Assembly (NCBI RefSeq): GCF_024178315.1 | Contig: NZ_JAMZIK010000028.1 | Coordinates: 17,704 to 81,703, forward strand | DNA: 64,000 bases | Direction of reading: 5' to 3' | From: Siccirubricoccus soli | GTDB lineage: Bacteria; Pseudomonadota; Alphaproteobacteria; Acetobacterales; Acetobacteraceae | Part shown: positions 25,416 to 33,571 of the stretch, piece by piece | Layout: each line of letters opens with the position of its first letter | Position numbering within the stretch: position 1 is the stretch's first letter | Notes under the pieces: generated by a model | The model's database searches: none | What the model was told of the DNA's origin: nothing | What the model saw: only the letters and a program-made list of their open reading frames with translations | Position numbers and translations under genes: made by a program

Positions 25416-27655
25416 GGGCCGGCCCCCCCTTTGACGCCACGGCGCTGCTGCGGGCGGTGACCGCGCGCCGCATCGCCGCACTGGAGGCGGAAGACGCCGC
25501 AGCGAGCCAGGCGGCACTGCTGCAGCGCCTGCTGCACCACGCCGCCGGCACGCGATTCGGCCGGCTGCACGGCTTCATCGACATCACCGATGTCGCGCAT
25601 TACCAGGCCCGGGTGCCGCTGCGCCGCTACGAGCAATTCTGGCAGGACTGGTGGCAGCCGGACTACCCGGTGCTGCGCGACGTCACTTGGCCGGGGCTGA
25701 TGCCCTATTTCGCGCTCTCCTCCGGCACCACCTCCGGCAGCACGAAATACATCCCGGTCTCCCGCGCCATGGTCCGGGCCAACCGGCGGGCGGCAGTGGA
25801 TGTGCTGGCCTGGCACCTGCACCGCCATCCGGAAAGCCGAATCTTCGGCGGCCTTTCCTTCATGCTGGGCGGCTCCACGGCGCTGCAGGCGGTGGCGCCG
25901 GGGGTGCGGCAGGGGGATCTTTCCGGCATCGCCGCGGCGGAGGTGCCGCGGCTGCTGGCGCCCTGGGGCTGGCCGCCCTCCCGCTTGGCTCTGCTGGCGG
26001 ATTGGGATGCCAAGCTGGCGGCCCTGGCGGCGGAGGCGCCGGCGGCGGCCATTCGCATGCTTTCCGGCACCCCCTCCTGGCTGTTGCTGCTGCTGGAGCG
26101 GCTGGCGGCGCGGCACGGCAGGCCGCCCCTGCCAGGGCTGGAGCTGCTGGTGCATGGCGGCGTCGCCTGGGGCCCCTACCGCAACCACATCGCCCCCTTC
26201 CTGCCGCCGGGTTGCGCAACGCGGGAGGTCTATCCGGCGAGCGAGGGCTTCTGCGCCATCGCCGATCGCGGCGAGGGCGAAGGGCTGCGCTTGCTCACCG
26301 ACCGGGGCGTGTTCTGGGAATTCGTGCCGGTCGAGGAGCTGGCGGCGCCGACGCCGACCCGGCATTGGGTGGGCACTGTCGAGACCGGGGTAGAGTATGC
26401 CGTCATCGTCACCTCCTGCGCCGGGCTCTGGGCCTATGTGCTGGGGGATACGGTGCGGTTCATCGACCGCTTGCCGCCGCGGCTGCTGGTGACGGGGCGG
26501 GTCAGCTACATGCTCTCCGCTTTCGGCGAACACTTGGCGGGTGAGGAGCTGGAACAGGCGCTGCTGGCCGCCGCCGCGCAGGTGGGGCTGGAGATCGTGG
26601 AATACACGGTAGGGCCGGTCTTCGGCGCGCTGCGCGGGCATCACCGCTGGCTGGTGGAAGCGCGCGGCGAGGGCTCGGCGGCGGCATTGGCGGCGGCGCT
26701 GGACGCGGCATTGCAGGCGGCGAATGCGGATTATGCGGCGCACCGCCGGGGCGGGCAGATGGACCCGCCGGAGGTGACGCTGCTGCCGGCAGGGCGGTTC
26801 GAGGCCTGGATGCGTGCCCAGGGAAAGCTGGGCGGGCAGCACAAGGTGCCGCGGGTGCTGGCGAATCCGGGGCGGTTTGCACAGGCGGTGGAGGGGCTGG
26901 TGAGCGGTGGGGGCGCCACCCCCGCGCCCCGGCCCCGGTGTGAGTCGGCGGGTAAGCCAGTAAACTCGGACCGGGGTCCGGGGCCAGGTCCTGGCCCCGG
27001 CGGAGGGGCAGGAGGCAGAGCCTCCTGCCGGGATCCAGGGGCAGCGCCCCTGGCTACCCTATTCCCCGCCGCCCTCTTCCTGCTCCGGCGCCGAGGCGCT
27101 GTTGAGCTGGATGTACTTCTCGATCCCGATCAGCTTGATCAGGTCGAATTGCCGCTCGAGGAAGTCCACATGGCTCTCCTCGCTGTCGAGGATGCGGCGC
27201 AGCAGGTCGCGCGACACGTAGTCGCGCACCGATTCGCAATAGGCGATGCCCTCGCGGAGATCGGCCATCGCCTTCTCCTCCAGCGTCAGGTCGGCCTGGA
27301 GGATCTCCTCGACCGTCTGGCCGACCATCACCTGGTTCAGCCGCTGCAGATTGGGCAGCCCGCCGAGGAAGAGGATGCGCTCGATCAGCCAATCGGCATG
27401 GCGCATCTCGTCGATCGATTCCTCGTATTCATGCTTGCCCAGCTTGGTCACGCCCCAGTGGCGCAGGATCCGGGCATGCAGGAAGTACTGGTTGATCGCG
27501 GTCAGCTCATTGGTGAGCTGGGTGTTCAGATGCTCGACGACCTTCGGGTCGGATTTCATGCAACGCTCCTGGTTGCGGCCGCCGAGAGGGTCCGGCGGCC
27601 GAACCGGCCCGCGTCACCCGGCCGCCATTGTGGCCTCTCCCGCGGCGGGCTGTAG
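25412..27655 (+). CDS. GH3-family acyl-amido synthetase with a run-on 3' end
   Basis: The first roughly 500 residues (to about 26915) are a GH3/auxin-responsive-type adenylating enzyme: VPLRRYEQFWQDW, the ATP loop FALSSGTTSGSTKYIPVS near residue 103, GLSFMLGG, YPASEGFCAIA, VYVLGDTV-like WAYVLGDTVRFI, and the C-terminal HRWLVE. Plant GH3 enzymes join amino acids to acyl acids via an acyl-adenylate; bacterial homologues are poorly known. Domain homology ends at about ANPGRFAQAVEGLV. After that there is no in-frame stop: the frame runs through a multi-hairpin repeat and antisense across the whole bfr gene to 27655. A +1 frame would stop at once (TGA 26941), so a one-base indel near 26920-26938 is likely. 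The start ATG overlaps the acylase stop. Confidence 0.7.
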   Translation: MRAGPPFDATALLRAVTARRIAALEAEDAAASQAALLQRLLHHAAGTRFGRLHGFIDITDVAHYQARVPLRRYEQFWQDWWQPDYPVLRDVTWPGLMPYFALSSGTTSGSTKYIPVSRAMVRANRRAAVDVLAWHLHRHPESRIFGGLSFMLGGSTALQAVAPGVRQGDLSGIAAAEVPRLLAPWGWPPSRLALLADWDAKLAALAAEAPAAAIRMLSGTPSWLLLLLERLAARHGRPPLPGLELLVHGGVAWGPYRNHIAPFLPPGCATREVYPASEGFCAIADRGEGEGLRLLTDRGVFWEFVPVEELAAPTPTRHWVGTVETGVEYAVIVTSCAGLWAYVLGDTVRFIDRLPPRLLVTGRVSYMLSAFGEHLAGEELEQALLAAAAQVGLEIVEYTVGPVFGALRGHHRWLVEARGEGSAAALAAALDAALQAANADYAAHRRGGQMDPPEVTLLPAGRFEAWMRAQGKLGGQHKVPRVLANPGRFAQAVEGLVSGGGATPAPRPRCESAGKPVNSDRGPGPGPGPGGGAGGRASCRDPGAAPLATLFPAALFLLRRRGAVELDVLLDPDQLDQVELPLEEVHMALLAVEDAAQQVARHVVAHRFAIGDALAEIGHRLLLQRQVGLEDLLDRLADHHLVQPLQIGQPAEEEDALDQPIGMAHLVDRFLVFMLAQLGHAPVAQDPGMQEVLVDRGQLIGELGVQMLDDLRVGFHATLLVAAAERVRRPNRPASPGRHCGLSRGGL
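26962..27054 (+). repeat. Multi-hairpin intergenic repeat, copy 1
   Basis: Bases 26962-27003 match 61834-61875 with one mismatch in 42. The core holds GGGGCCAGG/CCTGGCCCC; a second hairpin GGCAGGAGGC-AGA-GCCTCCTGCC and a third CCAGGGGC-AGC-GCCCCTGG follow. It sits between the convergent GH3 and bfr genes, where a bidirectional terminator is expected. Confidence 0.75.
27059..27559 (-). CDS. bfr: Bacterioferritin
   Basis: 166 residues, the usual length. MKSDPKVVEHLNTQLTNELTAINQYFLHARIL and HEYEESIDEMRHADWLIERILFLGGLPNLQ carry the ferroxidase ligands (Glu, Glu-x-x-His) and the haem Met in DEMRHAD. ESVRDYVSRDLLRRILDSEESHVDFLERQ supplies the second iron site. It stores iron as a ferric mineral in a 24-mer cage. 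The C-terminus ends in an acidic EQEEGGGE tail. It is last in a leftward group with a Bfd-like ferredoxin and an iron-binding protein. Confidence 0.96.
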   Translation of the reverse strand: MKSDPKVVEHLNTQLTNELTAINQYFLHARILRHWGVTKLGKHEYEESIDEMRHADWLIERILFLGGLPNLQRLNQVMVGQTVEEILQADLTLEEKAMADLREGIAYCESVRDYVSRDLLRRILDSEESHVDFLERQFDLIKLIGIEKYIQLNSASAPEQEEGGGE

Positions 27656-27814
27656 CACGGCGTCCCGGATCATGCCGAGGACCATTCGCGTACAGGTGCC
27701 GCACTGGGCCTTGCAGTCGCAGGCGGCATAGACCTCCCGCGGCCGCCGGGCTCCCTGGGCGACCGCCTGTTCCAACTGCCGGTCGGTCAAAGCGTTGCAA
27801 AGGCAGACGATCAT
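27614..27814 (-). CDS. bfd: Bfd-like [2Fe-2S] bacterioferritin-associated ferredoxin
   Basis: 66 residues. The four cluster ligands are visible: C-L-C in MIVCLCNALTD and CDCKAQCGTC further on, the Bfd/(2Fe-2S)-BFD layout. In other bacteria Bfd docks on bacterioferritin and feeds electrons to release stored iron. It lies 54 bases upstream of bfr in the same direction. ATG 27814 gives the family N-terminus MIVCLCN; the longer open frame upstream overlaps the next gene and is not conserved. Confidence 0.88.
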   Translation of the reverse strand: MIVCLCNALTDRQLEQAVAQGARRPREVYAACDCKAQCGTCTRMVLGMIRDAVLQPAAGEATMAAG

Positions 27815-27830
27815 TCCCCCCACGTCTCCT

Positions 27831-28856
27831 TCAGCGCCAGCCGGCGCGCTGCATGATCTGCAGCGCCGGCCCGGCATTGGTGTTGGTCCGCTCGGCATCC
27901 ACCGTCTCGCCGCGGAAGCTGCCCATGGCGGTCAGGGCCGGGTGCAGCGGCGCTTCCGGCACGGCCGGGTATTCCATGTTCCCCAGAGCGAACATCTCCT
28001 GCGCCTTGTCGGAGACAAGGAATTCCAGGAAGCGGATGGCATCCGCCCGGTGCGGTGCGGTCTTCACCAGCCCGGCGCCGGAGATGTTCACATGCGCCCC
28101 CCGGTCGCCCGGCGCCTGGTTCGGGAAGATCACCCCGATCCGGCGGAACAGCGTCTGGTCCTCCTCCCGCTGGGAGGCACCGAAGGCCGCCAGGTAGTAG
28201 GTGTTGGCGATGGCGAGCTGGCACTGGCCGGAGGGGATGGCGCGGAACTGGTCGCGATCGCCGCCCTGGGGCGGGCGCGCCAGGTTGGCGGCGACGCCCT
28301 TGGCCCACTCCTCCGTCCGCTCCGGCCCGTCGGCGGCGAGGAGCGAGGCGGCGAGGCTGATATTGTAGGGGTGGTTGCTGCTGCGGACGCAGAGCATGCT
28401 GCGGAAGCGCGGATCGGCCAGGTCCTCATAGCGCGTCAGGCCCTGCGGCGCGCCGCGCTCCTTGTCGTACATGATGACGCGGGCGCGCTGGGAGACGGCG
28501 AACCAGGTGCCGCCCGGGTCGCGCAGCCCTTCCGGCACGCGGCTGGCGATTACCTGGGACTGCACCGGCTGCAGAATGCCGGCATGGGCTGCGCGGGCCA
28601 GCCGCGCAGCATCGACGGTGATGAAGACATCGGCGGGGCTGTTCGCCCCCTCATTGCGGATGCGCTCGATGAGCTGGTCGGCATCGCCCTCGATCAGGCG
28701 GATTCGGATGCCGGTCTCCTTGGTGAATTCGGCGTAGAGCGCGCGGTCGCTGTCATAGTGGCGGGAGGAGTAGAGATTCACCTCCTGCGCCAGGGCGGCG
28801 CCAGGCAGGGCCATGGCGGCGGCGAGCAGGCCGAGGATGCGGCGGGCAGGGCGCAT
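27831..28856 (-). CDS. Periplasmic Fe(3+) ABC-transporter binding protein
   Basis: 341 residues of the FbpA/FutA class-1 extracellular solute-binding family. A signal peptide MRPARRILGLLAAAMALPGAALAQ is followed by VNLYSSRHYDSDRALYAEFTKETG, which is characteristic of ferric-binding proteins, and NTYYLAAFG with the paired Tyr that ligate iron. No permease or ATPase gene is next to it. It is first in a leftward set with bfd and bfr, and a Fur-box-like sequence lies 30-50 bases upstream, so iron-starvation control is expected. Confidence 0.92.
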   Translation of the reverse strand: MRPARRILGLLAAAMALPGAALAQEVNLYSSRHYDSDRALYAEFTKETGIRIRLIEGDADQLIERIRNEGANSPADVFITVDAARLARAAHAGILQPVQSQVIASRVPEGLRDPGGTWFAVSQRARVIMYDKERGAPQGLTRYEDLADPRFRSMLCVRSSNHPYNISLAASLLAADGPERTEEWAKGVAANLARPPQGGDRDQFRAIPSGQCQLAIANTYYLAAFGASQREEDQTLFRRIGVIFPNQAPGDRGAHVNISGAGLVKTAPHRADAIRFLEFLVSDKAQEMFALGNMEYPAVPEAPLHPALTAMGSFRGETVDAERTNTNAGPALQIMQRAGWR

Positions 28857-28885
28857 GTATCACTCCGTCACGCCCAACTGATACC

Positions 28886-28906
28886 GATAGTGAGAACCAT
28901 TCGCAA
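28886..28906 (-). promoter_or_regulatory. Fur-box-like operator upstream of the iron-binding protein gene
   Basis: GATAGTGAGAACCATTCG and the following CAA resemble the 19-bp Fur consensus GATAATGATAATCATTATC (hexamer reading GATAgT GAgAAc CATTcg). It lies 30 bases from the start codon of the Fe(3+)-binding protein, a typical repressor position. In Acetobacteraceae Fur or the related Irr could be the factor; not decided here. Confidence 0.6.
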
Positions 28907-29126
28907 GTTCGAAAAGCGCGTGACCGGGTGCAGCTGGTGTGACGCGTGACCTGGCTGCACGCTTGGCCGCCAGGCCGGCCGCCGGCTGCCCGGCAATGCA
29001 AGCGCGGCAGGGCTGGCGATAGGCCCATCCCGCCTCTCGGCAGGCAGGCAGGTTGGAGCAGAGCCGACCGGTCGCGCCGGCCCTGCGCAAGGCAGGCAGG
29101 GCAGTCCCTGCCCCGCCCCCTCCCCT

Positions 29127-29912
29127 TCAGCCCTGCAGGCCGCGGAGGAATTTGCTGCGCGCCGTGGCGCCGGCCAGCAGCAGGTTGTGGTCCGAGCCGC
29201 TGAGCAGCAGCCGGGCGCCGAGCTTGATGTAGGCGGCGGCCCAGGTCTCGTCATACACGCCGCCCATGCCGAGCACCTTGCCCGAGGATTTGCAGGCATC
29301 GGCCACCGTCTTGTAGGCCGCCTGCACCCGCTCATGCCCGATCTGCCCGGCGATTCCCATCGAGGCCGTCAGGTCCGAGGTGCCGATCATCAGCGCGTCG
29401 ATCCCCGGCACGGCGGCGATGGCGGCGGCATTGGCCACCGCTTCCGGCGTCTCGATCATCACCGTCACCAGGATCTCGCGGTTCAGCTCGACCTGCGCCT
29501 CGGCCACTGCCGGCGGCTTGAAGTTGTAGGCGAAGGGCGGGCCGCCCCAGGAGCGGGTGCCGACCGGCGGGAAGCGATAGGCGTCGGCGACGGCCTTCGC
29601 CTCCTCGGCATTGTCCACATGCGGCACGACGACGCCCATGGCGCCGTTGTCGAGGGCGCGGGTGCCCTCGAACACCGCATCCTTGCAGACGCGCACGATG
29701 GGGGTCACGCCCTGGTTCAGCGCGGCGATGGCGATCTGCGTGGCCTCGTGCACGGAAGTCGCGCCATGCTCCATGTCGATGAACAGCCAGTCGAAGCCGG
29801 CCGAAGCGGCCAGCATGCCGACCGCGGCGCCGCGCAGATGGTGCACGCCGAAGCCGAGGGCGAGTTCGTCCTTCGCCAGGCGCTGCTTCACATGGTTGGG
29901 CACGATGGGCAT
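29127..29912 (-). CDS. HpcH/HpaI-family aldolase
   Basis: 261 residues of the HpcH/HpaI class II aldolase family, a TIM barrel. FDWLFIDMEHGATSVHEA holds the metal-site Glu-His region, GAMGVVVPHVDNAEEAKAVADAYRFPPVGTRS is the diagnostic central block with the G-x-R-S end, and VMIETPEAVANAAAIAAVPGIDALMIGTSDLTASMG is the C-terminal signature. Members reversibly split 4-hydroxy-2-keto acids into pyruvate and an aldehyde. Where LGxP-type HpaI enzymes have GTSDLSxSLG this agrees closely. ATG 29912 is used, with GGAGAG upstream. It stands alone, so its pathway cannot be named. Confidence 0.88.
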   Translation of the reverse strand: MPIVPNHVKQRLAKDELALGFGVHHLRGAAVGMLAASAGFDWLFIDMEHGATSVHEATQIAIAALNQGVTPIVRVCKDAVFEGTRALDNGAMGVVVPHVDNAEEAKAVADAYRFPPVGTRSWGGPPFAYNFKPPAVAEAQVELNREILVTVMIETPEAVANAAAIAAVPGIDALMIGTSDLTASMGIAGQIGHERVQAAYKTVADACKSSGKVLGMGGVYDETWAAAYIKLGARLLLSGSDHNLLLAGATARSKFLRGLQG

Positions 29913-30412
29913 GGCGTTCTCTCCCTTTCGCCGGGTGGCTTGGGCAGAGGGCATCATGCGGGGGCGCCCGGGTCAATCCGGCCCGCGGTGCGGGATGTCC
30001 TCCCGCTGCCCGGCACGCGGCCACGCAGGCCGGCGCAGCCGCCGAACGCCGCGGCCTGGATGCGCCCAGGCGGTGGCCGGCGCAGCAGGCGCCCGGCGCG
30101 ATGGCGGCCGCGCGGGAGGGCGGCTGTTGCAGGCTCGATGGCCGCGCCGCCGTCACGCCAAGCCCGCGCAGTGCCCGGTCCGGACTCTCCAGGCCGGGTA
30201 TCAGACCCGCTGCATGTAGAAGGAGGAGGCGGAATCATGCGGCTCCGGCGCCCACCAGGCCGGGGAGCCCGGGCCGCCGCTCTGCGCGCGCCAAAGTTGC
30301 GGAAGGCGGGCCGAAAGCCACGCCAGCTCCTGGGGAGACCTCTGCGAAACGCCTTGCTGATCGCATCCGATGCTGATTCGCCTGGGCCTGCGGTAGGTTG
30401 GCGGAGGCGCGG
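29913..30412. other. Intergenic stretch before a decayed region
   Basis: About 500 bases without a supportable gene. Open frames on both strands are low-complexity and arginine-rich. The right half leads into the remnant transposase; an IS left end should be near 30390 but no clear terminal repeat could be matched because the right end is missing. Confidence 0.4.
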
Positions 30413-30862
30413 ATGGGCCAACGGCGGATCGGACAAGGCAGCCTCGCGGAGGCGCTGCTGCCGGCGGATGCCGGTGCGAACCGCCGGCTGGAGCGGATCG
30501 CTGGCCTGATCGACTGGGCGCCGATGGAGCGGAAGCTGGCGCCGTTGCGGTCACCGGCCGGCCGGCCCGGCTATCCGCCGCTGGCGCTGTTCCGTGCCTT
30601 GCTGCTGGCGCAGTGGTACCAGCTCTCCGATCCTGGCCTCGAAGAGGCGCTGGCCGACCAGCTGTCCTTCCGGCGCTTCTGCGGCTTCGGGCTGGATGAC
30701 GGCACGCCGGACGAGACCACGCTGTGCCGCTTCCGTGGCACGCTCGCGGAGCACGGCCTGGCCGAGGCGCTGTTCACTGAGCTGAACCGCCGCTCGACGC
30801 CAAGGGGCTGATGCTGAAGGCCGGCACCCTGATCGACGCGACGCTGGTGGAGGCCGCGGTTG
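30413..30862 (+). pseudogene. IS5-family transposase remnant, frameshifted and truncated
   Basis: The first frame (to the stop at 30811) reads as an IS5-type transposase N-terminus: LERIAGLIDWAPMERKLAPL, then RPGYPPLALFRALLLAQWYQLSDPGLEEALADQLSFRRFCGF and DGTPDETTLCRFRGTLAEHGLAEALFTELNRR. One base is missing near 30793: adding a C would continue LDAKGLMLKAGTLIDATLVEAAV, found in the +1 frame at about 30794-30862. Homology then stops; the DDE catalytic core is absent. It is therefore a dead fragment of roughly 150 codons. It abuts a second pseudogene on the other strand. Confidence 0.8.
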
Positions 30863-31126
30863 CCGGCTCGCCAGGAATTCCGGCGGGTGCGCGCCAGGAT
30901 CTCGCAGGCCAGGGCCTCATGCGTCGGCATGTCGAGGGGCAGGCCGATGCATTGCCGCGGCGCATCGCAATATTGCCGCGCGACGATGTGCGTATTCGAG
31001 ATCGGCTCGTAGAAATGGTCCCCGGTGATGTGGAAGCCGGCCGCTTCCGCCGCGCCGAACATTCGGCGCGAGCCAGCGCTGCACGGCGTAGCGCGCATTC
31101 GTCAGCTTGAACAAGGCTCTCTGCAT
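30863..31126 (-). pseudogene. Broken N-terminus of a methyltransferase-like gene
   Basis: From ATG 31126 the minus strand reads MQRALFKLTNARYAVQRWLAP, then shifts by one base (near 31065) to MFGAAEAAGFHITGDHFYEPISNTHIV and LPLDMPTHEALACEILARTR before meeting the transposase remnant. The style (basic N-terminus, FH-I-T-x-x-HFYEPI-x-NT) recalls the leader of a class of SAM-dependent methyltransferases seen in related bacteria, but I cannot confirm the family. GGGAC(GG) upstream is not a strong Shine-Dalgarno. A frameshift plus loss of everything downstream makes it non-functional. Confidence 0.45.
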
Positions 31127-31708
31127 CGAGCCGTCCCCCCGTTCCCCTTGGCGTTGCCGGCGGCCATTCGGGCCAGAGCCGGGGCCGTGCGCCGGCCTCC
31201 TGCCGGCATCGCCGCGCTCCCGTCCGACGCCTACCAGGCATCCCGCGGTGCCGGCGCCTCGGGCGCTTGCGCCAGGGAAGCTGCGACGCAGCGGCACCCG
31301 CGCATGGGATGAGCCACCCCGCAGGCGTCGGGTGCTGCCATGCCCGCGACGCCGTTCCACTCAAATGCCGGACGACGACGCCACGCCTGTCGAGGCCCTG
31401 GACCGGCCGCTCAGGGTCTGGGCCACCTGACATAAAGAATATGTCGTATTTGCATCATATGAGCCGCCAGATCGGCGGAAAACTGCAACGCCGCACGGAT
31501 TGTTATGGTGGCGCAGCGGGTGGTCCCCTGGCCTGCGCGATCGGGCGGGCCCGGCAGGCGTGACGGCCTGAGGGCGCGGGACCCGCTGGCCGGGGCTGGC
31601 GCCCGGGATGGCTGCGAAGGCGCTGCGCGCAGCCGCCCCTGCCTGCGCGGCTTCCCTCTGGCCAGCCCGGCAAAACGAGGGGCAGCCAAACCGCCCCCAT
31701 GGCAGCAG
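31127..31708. other. Intergenic region right of the pseudogenes
   Basis: About 580 bases. No gene is supported. One A+T-rich spot at 31429-31445 is an inverted repeat, GACATA and TATGTC around 5 bases, which looks more like a regulatory or IS-end scar than chance in this base composition. Confidence 0.4.
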
Positions 31709-33316
31709 CTATTGCGCCGCGAGGTAATCGCGCGCCCCGATCAGCGCAGGATGCGGCATCTCGGCCGAGGCCGCGATCTCGAGCAGCGCGGCGTAATGCT
31801 GCTTGGCCGCCGCGCGATCGCCGGCCTGGGCCGCGCTAAGGGCCGCGCCATGCACGGCGCGGAACCGCCGCGGCTCGGTCTGCTGCACCGCCTCGTATTC
31901 CTGCCGCGCCTCGGCGGCGCGGCCTTGCAGCAGCAGCATCTCGGCAAGCTGCTCGCGCGCCGGGAAGAGCGGCCCGGGGGTGACCGGGTGCTTCTCCGTG
32001 GCCGCTTCGCGCGTCGAGGCCTCGGTCATCAGCGCCAGCGCCTGGTCGCGCTCGCCGCGCGCATAGGCCACCCAGCCCTCCGCGGCGACGCGCAGGATCT
32101 CGACCTGCTCCTGCCAATAGGCGTCGCGGCCGGCGAGCGCGGCCGCGCCCTCCCGCAGCGCGGCGATATCGGGTGCCGCATCCCCCGGACGGCCGGCGCG
32201 GGCGGCGCCGACGGCACGGGCGAATTGCGTCGCCGCATCCACATAGGGGACTCCGAAGGCCCTGGTATCCAGCTTCGCCGCCGCTTCCCAGTCACCCTGC
32301 TCCAGCGCGATGCGGGCCGGCATGGCGCTGAGGGCATAGCCGCCTAGCGGGCGGTCCGGCGTCCAGCCCGCCAACCGCTCCGTCTCCGCCAGCACCCGCC
32401 GCGCCGCCTCCGGCCGGCCGGTCTGCAAATAGGCATAGACCATGTAGTCGAGGGCATGGACCTCGTCGAAGATTTCCTCCCGCGCCCGCGCGGTATCGGC
32501 GGAGCGGCGGTTGGTCGCGATCGACTCCTCCCAGCGCCCGACCCGCGTGAAGATATGCGAGGGCATGTGCAGCGCATGCGGCGCATCGGCGGCAAGAGTC
32601 GCGTAGCGCTCGGCGGCCGGCACGCCCTTGCTGGCGAGCGCCGGCACGTCATAGCTGTGGATCAGGTAATGCGCGACGCCCGGATGCTGCGGGTAGCGGG
32701 CGGCCTGGGCCTCCAGGATCTCCGCGGCGCGGCGCTGCTTCGCATAGCTCTTGTCGGCGGGCGAGGCCGCCATGTCGAGCGAGAGGGCATAGAGGATCGC
32801 CACCTCGGAATCCTCGGGAAAGCGCGCATGCAGCGCCGCCATCGCCATCTCGTAGCGCTGCAGCCGGACGCGGTGGCCAGGCAGGTCGTCGCTGGCGAAG
32901 ATCTCGGAGAGGGCGGCGATGAAGCCGGCCTCTCGTTCGGTCTTCGCGCCGGTGGCGCGGGCGCGGTCGAGCAGCGCCTTGCCTTCCCGCAGATTGGCGG
33001 CGACTGGCGGGGTGAAGGGGTTGTCCAGCAGGGTGATCGCCTGCCCCCAAAGGGCCATGACGCAGCCGGGGTCGCGCTGCGCCGCCTCGCGGAAGGCGTC
33101 GCGGGCCGCCTGATACCAGAAGGAATGCTGCAGCTTCATCCCGGTCTCGAAGGCGGCTGCGGCCTCCGGTGAGCAGGAGACGGGGAAGCTCACCTCCCCC
33201 AGCACCGGGCCGTGCCCGGCATGGCTGTGGTCCTGTGTCGCCTGGGCCCAGGGGCCCATCGGCCACGCGGCAAGCCCGGCCACCAAGCCGAGTTGCAGCA
33301 ACTTCGCCTTGTCCAT
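31709..33316 (-). CDS. Secreted TPR-containing protein of unknown function
   Basis: 535 residues. A Sec signal peptide (LLQLGLVAGLAAWPMGPWAQA) precedes a His-rich segment DHSHAGHG and then tetratricopeptide-like helical pairs: FETGMKLQHSFWYQAARDAFREAAQRDPGCVMALWG, HPGVAHYLIHSYDVPALASKGVPAAERYATLAADAPHALHMPSHIFTRVGRWEESI, and a C-terminal TPR LLLQGRAAEARQEYEAVQQTEPRRFRAV. The block H-M-P-S-H-I-F-x-R-x-G-x-W is strongly conserved in this proteobacterial family. Function unknown; the His-rich head could bind metal. ATG 33316 is chosen because GGGAGGCAAGA precedes it and it begins the signal peptide. Confidence 0.8.
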   Translation of the reverse strand: MDKAKLLQLGLVAGLAAWPMGPWAQATQDHSHAGHGPVLGEVSFPVSCSPEAAAAFETGMKLQHSFWYQAARDAFREAAQRDPGCVMALWGQAITLLDNPFTPPVAANLREGKALLDRARATGAKTEREAGFIAALSEIFASDDLPGHRVRLQRYEMAMAALHARFPEDSEVAILYALSLDMAASPADKSYAKQRRAAEILEAQAARYPQHPGVAHYLIHSYDVPALASKGVPAAERYATLAADAPHALHMPSHIFTRVGRWEESIATNRRSADTARAREEIFDEVHALDYMVYAYLQTGRPEAARRVLAETERLAGWTPDRPLGGYALSAMPARIALEQGDWEAAAKLDTRAFGVPYVDAATQFARAVGAARAGRPGDAAPDIAALREGAAALAGRDAYWQEQVEILRVAAEGWVAYARGERDQALALMTEASTREAATEKHPVTPGPLFPAREQLAEMLLLQGRAAEARQEYEAVQQTEPRRFRAVHGAALSAAQAGDRAAAKQHYAALLEIAASAEMPHPALIGARDYLAAQ

Positions 33317-33529
33317 TCTTGCCTCCCAGCCCCCGCCGGTCTCGCGGGGTTGCGAGGAGTGTGCACCGGCCGGGCCCACAGCGCCCGGAATTGTCATAAA
33401 AGTAACACTCAAATTACGGCCGGGCGGAGCTCATACCGGCCGCGCGCGACCTACTGACCGGTGCGGTCCACAGATGCGTGGCCGGTCTGGCCTTGTGGCT
33501 GGCGCGCAGCCGCCACGCCAACCCTGCGC

Positions 33530-33571
33530 GATACCCGGCTTGGCCCGGGAAGACGTCCCGAGCCGGGTATC
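33530..33571 (-). terminator. Hairpin at the 3' end of yraN
   Basis: GATACCCGGCT (33530-33540) pairs perfectly with AGCCGGGTATC (33561-33571); an inner CGGGA/TCCCG pair extends the stem. The right arm overlaps the yraN stop codon. Likely terminator of the ltaE-yraN transcript. Confidence 0.6.

Noticed and set aside
31429..31445. Inverted repeat GACATA/TATGTC considered as a gene promoter operator
   Set aside because: No gene starts nearby in either direction; recorded only as a note in the intergenic entry.
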